DNA from: Nocardia colli
GTDB taxonomy: Bacteria > Actinomycetota > Actinomycetes > Mycobacteriales > Mycobacteriaceae
Reading direction: 5' to 3'
NCBI RefSeq assembly: GCF_008704205.1
Contig: NZ_VXLC01000004.1
Coordinates: forward strand, 620,001-684,000
DNA: 64,000 nt
Every line of letters begins with the position of its first letter. The stretch's first letter is position 1. Of the stretch, positions 1 to 8,625 are shown piece by piece. The translations under genes were made by a program, and so were the position numbers. Under the pieces are notes generated by a model, which saw only the letters and a program-made list of their open reading frames with translations, was not told the DNA's origin and did no database searches.

Positions 1-1
1 C

Positions 2-97
2 GACAAGGGTCGCAAGTTCCTGATCCAGGCCTCGAAGGTCGCCTATGTCGAGATCGGCACCGTGACCAGCGGCCGGGTCGGCTTCGCCACCGTCTGA
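2..97 (+). CDS. DUF3107 family protein, C-terminal fragment
   Basis: The window opens inside a reading frame that ends at TGA 95-97. The 31 visible residues include KFLIQASKVAYVEIGT and end GRVGFATV, which resembles the C-terminus of the small DUF3107 proteins (Rv3208A/TB9.4 type in mycobacteria). These are short basic-to-acidic proteins of unknown function next to a TetR gene, as here. The start lies outside the window. The family call rests on this short tail plus the neighbouring TetR, DUF3152 and moeZ genes. Confidence 0.7.
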   Translation, partial: DKGRKFLIQASKVAYVEIGTVTSGRVGFATV

Positions 98-169
98 TTT
101 TCTCGGCTCAGGCCGACAGCAACGAGCCCCTGCAACCATCGGATGCAGGGGCTCGCTTCGTTCTGTAGT

Positions 170-2191
<2,022 letters not shown>

Positions 2192-2287
2192 CCCGGCGCG
2201 CGGTGCGCGACGATAGGTCGGGAAGAACGGTCTGGTCGCGGGTGTTGCACAACGAGATCGACCCATTCGATGCGAGGAGTCCTGGAC

Positions 2288-3472
2288 GTGTCATCAACTG
2301 AGTCCCTGCCGCCGCTGGTCGAGCCGGCCGCGGAGCTGACCAAGGACGAGGTCGCCCGCTACAGCCGCCACCTGATCATTCCCGACCTGGGCGTGGACGG
2401 GCAGAAGCGGCTGAAAAACGCCAAGGTCCTGGTGATCGGCGCGGGCGGGCTCGGCTCCCCGGCGCTGCTGTACCTGGCCGCCGCGGGCGTCGGCACGCTC
2501 GGCATCGTCGAGTTCGACGAGGTGGACGCCTCCAACCTGCAGCGCCAGATCATCCACGGCGAGTCCGACATCGGCCGCCCGAAGGCCGACAGCGCGCGCG
2601 ACTCCATCCTGGAGATCAACTCCGGCATCGACGTGCGGCTGCACAAGATCCGGCTGGAGCCGGAGAACGCCGTCGAGCTGTTCGCCGAGTACGACCTGAT
2701 CGTCGACGGCACCGACAACTTCGCCACCCGCTACCTGGTCAACGACGCCGCCGTGCTGGCGCACAAGCCGTACGTGTGGGGTTCCATCTACCGCTTCGAG
2801 GGCCAGGTCTCGGTCTTCTGGGAGGACGCGCCGAACGGGCGCGGCCTCAACTACCGCGACCTCTACCCGGAGGCCCCACCGCCGGGCATGGTCCCGTCCT
2901 GCGCCGAGGGCGGCGTGCTTGGCGTGCTGTGCGCGTCCATCGGCTCGGTGATGGTGACCGAGGCGATCAAGCTGATCACCGGCATCGGTGAGCCGCTGCT
3001 CGGCCGCCTGATGGTCTACGACGCACTGGACATGAACTACCGCACGATCAAGCTGCGCCGCGACCCGGAGCGTCAGCCGATCACCGAGCTGATCGACTAC
3101 GAGGCGTTCTGCGGGGTGGTGTCCGAGGAGGGCCAGGCCGCCGCGGCCGACTCGACGGTCACCGCACGCGAGCTGAAGGACCTGCTCGACGCGGGCAAGG
3201 AGATCGAGCTGATCGACGTGCGCGAGCCGGTGGAGTGGGACATCGTGCACATCGAGGGCGCGAAACTCATTCCGAAGGACCGCATCCTGTCCGGCGAGGC
3301 GCTCTCCGAGCTGCCGCAGAACCGGCCGATCGTGTTGCACTGCAAGACCGGTGTGCGTTCGGCGGAGGCGCTGGCCGCGCTCAAGCGGGCCGGTTTCTCC
3401 GACGCCACCCATCTGCAAGGCGGAGTGATCGCGTGGGCGCGGCAGATCGACCCGTCGCTGCCGGTCTACTGA
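2288..3472 (+). CDS. moeZ: Adenylyltransferase/sulfurtransferase MoeZ
   Basis: This 394-residue protein has an E1-like adenylation domain followed by a rhodanese domain, and activates and thiolates sulfur-carrier proteins (MoaD-, ThiS- and CysO-like). Visible motifs are the nucleotide-binding GAGGLGSPALLYLAAAG, the N-terminal arm YSRHLIIPDLGVDGQKRL, DGTDNFATRYLVND, and the rhodanese loop HCKTGVRS with the sulfur-accepting Cys. The text is close to mycobacterial MoeZ over its full length. The track start at 2270 was rejected in favour of GTG 2288, which has GAGGAG about 8 bases upstream and begins SSTESLPPLVEPA, matching family N-termini. It supplies sulfur for molybdopterin and thiamine synthesis. 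Confidence 0.95.
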   Translation: MSSTESLPPLVEPAAELTKDEVARYSRHLIIPDLGVDGQKRLKNAKVLVIGAGGLGSPALLYLAAAGVGTLGIVEFDEVDASNLQRQIIHGESDIGRPKADSARDSILEINSGIDVRLHKIRLEPENAVELFAEYDLIVDGTDNFATRYLVNDAAVLAHKPYVWGSIYRFEGQVSVFWEDAPNGRGLNYRDLYPEAPPPGMVPSCAEGGVLGVLCASIGSVMVTEAIKLITGIGEPLLGRLMVYDALDMNYRTIKLRRDPERQPITELIDYEAFCGVVSEEGQAAAADSTVTARELKDLLDAGKEIELIDVREPVEWDIVHIEGAKLIPKDRILSGEALSELPQNRPIVLHCKTGVRSAEALAALKRAGFSDATHLQGGVIAWARQIDPSLPVY

Positions 3473-3491
3473 TCCACCGAAGCACGCTGTG

Positions 3492-3514
3492 ACCCCGGCC
3501 GGAGCGGTCGGGGT
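3492..3514 (+). terminator. Hairpin after moeZ
   Basis: A GC-rich stem of about 10 bp (ACCCCGGCCG pairing with CGGTCGGGGT through one G-U pair, 3-base loop) begins 20 bases after the moeZ stop. There is only a weak T run after it. Confidence 0.55.
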
Positions 3515-3568
3515 TGCGCATCGGCGCGGCGTCCTGTACAGCGTCCACCCCGGCGGTACGGTACGGCC

Positions 3569-4423
3569 GTGACTTCTGTGGAACCCCCCGAGCACGTGCG
3601 TGCCACGTTCGGTCTGCGCGAGGTTTCCCCGGTCACCTTGGGCGACTGGGAAGGTGGCTGGCGGTTCGGCGACGTGGTGCTCAGCCCGGTCGCCGATCAC
3701 GCCCGCGCGGCGTGGTCGGCCAAGGTGCGCGAGACGCTGAAGGTGGACGGGTTGCGGCTGGCCCGCCCGGTGCGCGCGACCGACGGCCGCTACGTGGTTT
3801 CCGGCTGGCGGGCCGACACCTTTCTGGAAGGCATCCCGGAACCTCGCCACGACGAGGTGGTTTCGGTGTCGCTGCGCCTGCATCAGGCGACGACCCACCT
3901 CGAACGGCCCCGGTTCCTGGTGCAGCCGCCGGTGGCGCCGTGGGTCGACGTGGACGTGTTCGTCGCCGCCGACCGGGCCGCCTGGGAGGCGGTGCCGCTG
4001 CGCAGCCTGCGCGCGGGCGGCACGTTGCCCTCGGCGGATTCCCCGGACGGACAACGCAGCATGGAACTCATCGGCCAGCTGGCCACCCTGCGCAAGCCGG
4101 TCAAGACGCCCGCCCAGCTGGTGCACGGCGACCTGTTCGGCACGGTGCTGTTCGCCGGCACGTTCACCCCCGGGCTCACCGATATCACGCCGTACTGGCG
4201 GCCCGCGCCGTGGGCGGCCGGGGTGATCGTGGTGGACGCGCTCGCCTGGGGCGGCGCCGACGACGGACTGCTGGAGCGGTGGCGGGATCTGCCCGAATGG
4301 CCGCAGATGTTGTTGCGCGCGGTCATGTTCCGGCTCGCCGTGCACGCGTTGCATCCGCGGTCGACGCCGGAGGCGTTCCCCGGTCTGGCGCGCACGGCGG
4401 ACATGGTCCGGCTCCTGCTCTAG
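3569..4423 (+). CDS. TIGR02569 family, kinase-fold hypothetical protein
   Basis: This 284-residue protein resembles actinobacterial TIGR02569 (Rv3205c-like) proteins. It contains LVHGDLFGTVLF, which matches the catalytic HGDlxxxN-type loop of aminoglycoside/choline phosphotransferase folds but lacks the usual Asn, and VIVVDALAWGG in place of the metal-binding Asp strand. A degenerate phosphotransferase or phosphate-binding protein is the best guess; the substrate is unknown. GTG 3569 is the start, and a strong hairpin follows the stop. The position directly after moeZ matches mycobacteria. Confidence 0.75.
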   Translation: MTSVEPPEHVRATFGLREVSPVTLGDWEGGWRFGDVVLSPVADHARAAWSAKVRETLKVDGLRLARPVRATDGRYVVSGWRADTFLEGIPEPRHDEVVSVSLRLHQATTHLERPRFLVQPPVAPWVDVDVFVAADRAAWEAVPLRSLRAGGTLPSADSPDGQRSMELIGQLATLRKPVKTPAQLVHGDLFGTVLFAGTFTPGLTDITPYWRPAPWAAGVIVVDALAWGGADDGLLERWRDLPEWPQMLLRAVMFRLAVHALHPRSTPEAFPGLARTADMVRLLL

Positions 4424-4432
4424 CACGCACAG

Positions 4433-4478
4433 GTCGGCCGCCGAAAGTCCTGCGCAGCAGAGACTTCCGACGGCCGAC
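4433..4478. terminator. Bidirectional terminator hairpin
   Basis: The arms at 4433-4449 and 4462-4478 pair at 15 of 17 positions (GTCGGCCG against CGGCCGAC at the base) around a 12-base loop. The hairpin sits between the converging TIGR02569 and narK genes and could serve both. Confidence 0.75.
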
Positions 4479-4499
4479 GGGCGTTATGCGTTGTGCCGG

Positions 4500-6008
4500 T
4501 TACACCTTGGCGTAGGCCAGCGACGGCACCCGCTCCACGGCGAACGAGGACCGCAGGTAGAACCACCAGGTGACCGCGCCCATCAGCAGGAACGCCACCG
4601 CGTAACCCCAGAAGGCCGGCGCCATCGTGTGATAGTGCGTGTTGGACAGCCGCAGCGCCTGCTGCAACACCCAGCCGCCCGACGCGCCCACCGCGCCGAT
4701 CACGCCGATCGCCGCGCCGGCCTGCCGCCGGGCCGAGGCGGTCGACTCGCTGATATCCAGGCCGTGCTCGGCGGCGTACTTCTTGGAGATCGCGCTGAAG
4801 ATGGTCGGGATCATCCGGTAGGTCGAGCCGTTGCCGATGCCGGTCATCACGAACAGCAGCAGGAACGAGATCAGGTACAGCGGAAAGCTTTTCAGCTCCA
4901 GCGCGGCCATGATCAGGCAGACCGAGACGGCCATGCCGCCGAACACGAACAGGGTGATCTTCGCCCCGCCGATCTTGTCCGACACCCAGCCGCCGAACGG
5001 ACGGCTGAACGAGCCGACGAACGCGCCGAGGAAGGCGAGATTGCCGATGGTGCTGATCCAGCCGATGCCGGCCAGGCTCGGGAAGTTGGCCTTGATCAAT
5101 GTCGGGAAGGCGAAGGAGAACCCGATGAACGAGCCGAACGTGCCGACGTACAGCAGCGCCATCACCCAGGTGTGCTGGTTGGTCAGCGCCAGCTTGTAGG
5201 ACTTCCCGTCGGACTTGGCCGTCGCGATGCTGTCCATGTAGCGCAGCGCGCCGAACAGCGCCAGCAGGATGAACGGCACCCACACCAGGATGGACAGCGT
5301 GATGCCGAACCGGTAGCCCGCCGCGTCCTTGGCCATGATGTGCGTGCCGAGCGTGATCAGCAGCGGCAGCACCAATTGGGTCTGTGCCACACCGAGATTG
5401 CCGCCCGCCGCGTTGATGCCCAGCGCCGCGCCCTTCTTGCCCTCGGGGAAGAAGAAGTTGATGTTCGACATCGACGAGGAGAAGTTGCCGCCGCCGACGC
5501 CGGCCAGCGCGGCCAGGATCATGAACACCCACATGGGCGTGCCCGGCTGATTGATGAAGTAGGCCAGCCCGAGCGTCGGGATGAGCAGCATCGCCGCGCT
5601 GAACGCGGTGAACGCCCGCCCGCCGAACTTCGGGATGGCGAAGGTGTACGGAATGCGCAGGGCCGCACCGACCAGGGTCGGGGTCGACGACAGCAGCAGC
5701 GCGTTGCTCACCGCGGTCGGGTCGCCCTTGCCGAGCCCGGCCAGGAAGCCGAAGCCCGCGGCGCCCATGCTGGTGACCACGGTGCCCCAGATGACCCAGA
5801 TGCTGAAGCCGAGGTTCTCGGCGAACACCGAGAAGATCAGGTTCTTACGGGCGGTCTGCGCGCCGCCGGACTCCCAGAATTTCAGGTTGTCCGGCTCCCA
5901 CTGTTCCAGCCAGCGTCCGCGGGTCTGGTGCTGGAAGGCCGGGGTGTCCGATGGAGCGTCAGTCGCGGTGTCCGACTCGGTGCCGGTTGCGGCTGCGATG
6001 GCAGTCAT
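4500..6008 (-). CDS. narK: NarK-type nitrate/nitrite MFS transporter
   Basis: This 502-residue polytopic membrane protein of the major facilitator superfamily shows the nitrate/nitrite porter signatures AGVGGGNFSSSMSNINFFFP and GNGSTYRMIPTIF, and the N-terminal half begins NLIFSVFAENLGFSIWVIWG. About 12 hydrophobic segments can be picked out. It would move nitrate in and/or nitrite out across the cytoplasmic membrane, fitting the nirBD cluster 2.6 kb away. The start is ATG 6008. A weak GlnR-like repeat lies 82-130 bases upstream. Confidence 0.92.
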   Translation of the reverse strand: MTAIAAATGTESDTATDAPSDTPAFQHQTRGRWLEQWEPDNLKFWESGGAQTARKNLIFSVFAENLGFSIWVIWGTVVTSMGAAGFGFLAGLGKGDPTAVSNALLLSSTPTLVGAALRIPYTFAIPKFGGRAFTAFSAAMLLIPTLGLAYFINQPGTPMWVFMILAALAGVGGGNFSSSMSNINFFFPEGKKGAALGINAAGGNLGVAQTQLVLPLLITLGTHIMAKDAAGYRFGITLSILVWVPFILLALFGALRYMDSIATAKSDGKSYKLALTNQHTWVMALLYVGTFGSFIGFSFAFPTLIKANFPSLAGIGWISTIGNLAFLGAFVGSFSRPFGGWVSDKIGGAKITLFVFGGMAVSVCLIMAALELKSFPLYLISFLLLFVMTGIGNGSTYRMIPTIFSAISKKYAAEHGLDISESTASARRQAGAAIGVIGAVGASGGWVLQQALRLSNTHYHTMAPAFWGYAVAFLLMGAVTWWFYLRSSFAVERVPSLAYAKV

Positions 6009-6089
6009 CGGCGTCCTCTCGTTCGCACTCGACCGGCCCTCATCGCGGCACTGGCGCCGCCGGCGGAGTCGAGTTGCCTAGCTACGGTC

Positions 6090-6138
6090 GTTTCACAACG
6101 TAGGGGCCGGTTGTTGCGGCACCGTGGCTTCGCGTGAC
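6090..6138 (-). promoter_or_regulatory. Weak GlnR-like box upstream of narK
   Basis: Read on the minus strand, GTCAC, GCCAC and GCAAC follow each other with 5 and 6 bases between them, so the AC pairs are spaced n8 and n9. A GAAAC lies further on at the 6090 end, in less regular phase. GlnR of actinomycetes binds AC-n9-AC repeats and controls nitrate/nitrite genes. The match is partial. Confidence 0.35.
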
Positions 6139-6166
6139 GTTCGAGGCAATTCCGACTCACATACGG

Positions 6167-6205
6167 AACGGACGCCGAGTGAGAGTCGCTCACCTGGCGT
6201 CCGTT
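6167..6205 (-). terminator. Terminator hairpin of the GntR regulator gene
   Basis: A perfect 10-bp stem (AACGGACGCC with GGCGTCCGTT) encloses a smaller GTGAG/CTCAC stem. It lies about 17 bases beyond the stop of the GntR-family gene on the minus strand. Confidence 0.6.
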
Positions 6206-6221
6206 GCGGGCGAACGAGCAG

Positions 6222-6899
6222 TCAGCGCACGTCCGGGTATTCGGCGATCAGGGTGTTGAGGAAGCAGCGGGCCGCCTCGGCCGCGCGCTGGGGATCGCCG
6301 TCGATCACGGCGTGCACCAGCTCGGCGTGCTCCTCGGGGAAGGAATCGTCGGATTTCAACGTCCTGGCCCGGATCACCTGTTCGATGATCGGCAGCAGCG
6401 AGTCGTAGAACTCTAGGTAGACGGCGTTGTGGCTGGCCACGACGATGGCGCGGTGCAGCTCGACGTCGGACTCGATCGCGGTCGGGTTGTCGTCGTTGTA
6501 GGCCTTGTCCCGCTCGCTGAGCAGCTGGAGTAGGTTCGCGATATCGCCGTCGTCGCGGCGGCGCGCGGCGAGCGCGGCCGCTGTGGTGTCGAGCGCGAGG
6601 CGTAGTTCGAGGACATCACGTTCTTCGGCGTCGGCGAAGTACTTGCCGAGCGTGCCGCCGAGGTCGGAGGAGGCGATCACATAGGTTCCCGAACCTTGGC
6701 GTCGCTCCAGCATCCCCGCGTGCACGAGTGCCTGGACGGCCTCGCGCACGGTGTTTCGACCCGTTCCGGTGAGCTCGGTCAGCTCCGGTTCGGTAGGGAT
6801 ACGGGAGCCGATGGGCCAACGGCTGGAACGGATTTCGGCACGCAGCTGCTCGGTGACCTGGGCTATGAGGCTGGTGCGCCGGACTGGTTGCACTTGCAT
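6222..6899 (-). CDS. FadR-type GntR family regulator (FCD domain)
   Basis: This 225-residue protein has an N-terminal winged helix (LRAEIRSSRWPIGSRIPTEP, then ELTGTGRNTVREAVQALVHA and GMLERRQGSGTYV) and a C-terminal helical FCD ligand domain (LELRLALDTTAAALAARR, FHRAI-like ELHRAIVVASHN). The ORF extends to ATG 6923, but ATG 6899 starts at the conserved MQVQPVRRTSL. It is transcribed divergently from the MFS gene at 6959 and probably controls it. The effector is unknown; FCD regulators usually sense organic acids. Confidence 0.88.
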   Translation of the reverse strand: MQVQPVRRTSLIAQVTEQLRAEIRSSRWPIGSRIPTEPELTELTGTGRNTVREAVQALVHAGMLERRQGSGTYVIASSDLGGTLGKYFADAEERDVLELRLALDTTAAALAARRRDDGDIANLLQLLSERDKAYNDDNPTAIESDVELHRAIVVASHNAVYLEFYDSLLPIIEQVIRARTLKSDDSFPEEHAELVHAVIDGDPQRAAEAARCFLNTLIAEYPDVR

Positions 6900-6931
6900 A
6901 GAGTACCGCTCATCACAAATCATTGCCTCCT

Positions 6932-6952
6932 ATCATCCGGTCATCCTATGAT
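6932..6952. promoter_or_regulatory. Candidate operator between gntR and the MFS gene
   Basis: An imperfect 21-bp dyad with outer arms ATCAT and ATGAT and a GGTCATCC core lies between the divergent start codons. Its placement suits control of both genes by the FadR-type regulator. The arms are short, so the call is tentative. Confidence 0.35.
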
Positions 6953-6958
6953 TTCGCA

Positions 6959-8215
6959 GTGACTGCAACCCTCCAGAAAACCTCGACCGAGCAGGAATCA
7001 CCGCAGGTCGAGCGGCGTCGGCGCGCGCTGACGGAGGGGCGTCTGCTCGTTCTCGCCGCCATCGTTATGTCCGCGCTCACCCTCCGCGTCGCGGTCACCG
7101 CGTTCAGCCCACTGGCCGAACGGATCGGCGACGATGTGGGCTACGGCACCGCGGTCGTCGGCGTCTTCGGCATGATCCCGACCGCGATGTTCGCGGTGTC
7201 CGGTCTGCTCACCCCGGTGCTCGTGCGCCGCCTCGGACTCGAGCGCACCGCGCTGGTCGCCATGCTGATGGCCGGCCTCGGTCAGCTCGTCCGGGTGCTG
7301 CTGTCCGGCACCGGCGAACTCCTCGTCTTCTCCGCCCTGGCCCTGGCCGGCATGGGCATCGGCAACGTGGTGATCCCGCCGCTGGTGAAGCGCTACTTCG
7401 CCGATCGGCTCGCGGTGGTCAGCTCGCTCTACATCATGATGGTGCAGCTCGGCACCGTGGTGCCCGCGTTCATCGCGGTCCCGATCGCCGACGCGCACGG
7501 CTGGCGGATCTCCCTCGGCCTGTGGTCGGTGCTCGGCTTCGCGGCGGTGCTGCCGTGGCTCGGCGTGCTGCGCGACCGGCGCGGCCGCGACGTCAACGAC
7601 ACCACCGCGCTGCCCACCGACGCGCCGCGGGCCGGCCGGGTCTGGCGTTCGCCGGTGGCCTGGGGCATGGCGGGCATGTTCGGCATGACGTCCTTGATCA
7701 CCTACGCGATGTTCACCTGGCTGCCCAAGATCCTCAGCGACGCCGGAGCAAGCGCCGGGTTCGGCGGGTCGATGCTCGGTCTGTTCGCGGTGGTCGGTCT
7801 GGTCGCGGCGTTGAGTGCGCCGACGGTCGTCACGCGATTCCGCAATCCGTTCCCCGTCGTGGTCGGCTGCGCGGCCTTCTTCATCGCCGCCTTCGTCGGC
7901 CTGCTGGTCGCGCCGATGAGCGCGCCCATCCTCTGGGTGGTGCTGCTCGGCCTCGGCCCGAGCACCTTCCCGATGGCGCTGACCCTGATCAACCTGCGCA
8001 CCAACACCCCCGGCGGCTCCGCCGCGCTGTCCGGCTTCACCCAGGGCGTCGGCTACGCGGTCGCCTGCGTCGGCCCGCTGCTGTTCGGCGTCCTGCACTC
8101 GGCCACCGACGGCTGGCTCGCCCCGTTCATCCTGCTCGGCATCGCCGTCCTGGTGTTGCTGGCCGGTGCCTGGCAGGCCTGCAAGCCGCGCATGCTCGAG
8201 GACACCTGGAACTGA
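6959..8215 (+). CDS. CynX/NimT-type MFS transporter
   Basis: This 418-residue MFS permease resembles the cyanate/nitroimidazole (CynX/NimT) branch. It has about 12 hydrophobic segments; early text is LLVLAAIVMSALTLRVAVTA and later FPMALTLINLRTNTPGGSAA, both typical of that branch. GTG 6959 is taken as the start because it follows the regulatory region and begins the cytoplasmic N-terminus VTATLQKT; ATG 6923 would overlap the divergent regulator. No good ribosome site is visible, so translation could be leaderless. The substrate is unknown; the nitrogen gene context suggests a small nitrogenous anion but does not prove it. Confidence 0.85.
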   Translation: MTATLQKTSTEQESPQVERRRRALTEGRLLVLAAIVMSALTLRVAVTAFSPLAERIGDDVGYGTAVVGVFGMIPTAMFAVSGLLTPVLVRRLGLERTALVAMLMAGLGQLVRVLLSGTGELLVFSALALAGMGIGNVVIPPLVKRYFADRLAVVSSLYIMMVQLGTVVPAFIAVPIADAHGWRISLGLWSVLGFAAVLPWLGVLRDRRGRDVNDTTALPTDAPRAGRVWRSPVAWGMAGMFGMTSLITYAMFTWLPKILSDAGASAGFGGSMLGLFAVVGLVAALSAPTVVTRFRNPFPVVVGCAAFFIAAFVGLLVAPMSAPILWVVLLGLGPSTFPMALTLINLRTNTPGGSAALSGFTQGVGYAVACVGPLLFGVLHSATDGWLAPFILLGIAVLVLLAGAWQACKPRMLEDTWN

Positions 8216-8625
8216 CCTCGCTCATCCGCCTCTCCGCGTATTCAGGCCAGACTCAGGTGCCGCGATAGCCGCGTCGGCGACCGGCGGTGGCGTTGCGAGC
8301 GAGTCCGCCCGTACCCCACGAGTTACCCATGTGCTCGCGAAATCAGTGCCTGTGTTCGCTGGGTGCGGGCGATCTCACCGTTCGAGTTGCGCGGCCGTGC
8401 GGCGGAGTTCATGATTTCGGCGTCATATCTCACCGGCCGATTTCTGCGCGGTCGGGTTTTGGTGACGCGCGGAAATCGTTGCGTCACATCCGCGCAACAC
8501 AGCGCCGTGCTCACGTGGGTATTCGCCGACCCGTGAGCAACCGTTGATGCTGTGGTCATCGCGCGCAGCATGGCGGCAATACCTGTTTCCTACCGTGGGG
8601 CCAACCGGATCATTGGAGGCCCTTC
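8216..8625 (+). other. Intergenic region upstream of nirB
   Basis: This 410-base stretch has no convincing gene. It contains the GlnR-like box at 8462-8498 and must hold the nirB promoter. A GGAGG ribosome site at 8615-8619 sits before the TTG start of nirB. Confidence 0.6.
8462..8498 (+). promoter_or_regulatory. GlnR-like box upstream of nirBD
   Basis: Four half-sites follow in one phase: GTGAC, n5, GAAAT, n6, GTCAC, n6, GCAAC. The second pair is an exact AC-n9-AC arrangement, the known GlnR recognition pattern; the first pair is one base short. GTGACGC and GCGTCAC also form a dyad. GlnR is known to activate nirBD in mycobacteria, so nitrogen-limitation control of this operon is likely. Confidence 0.6.

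Noticed and set aside
2294..4426. Long minus-strand frame opposite moeZ and the TIGR02569 gene
   Set aside because: It is an antisense shadow produced by high GC; it lies under two well-supported genes and has His/Gln/Arg-rich shadow composition.
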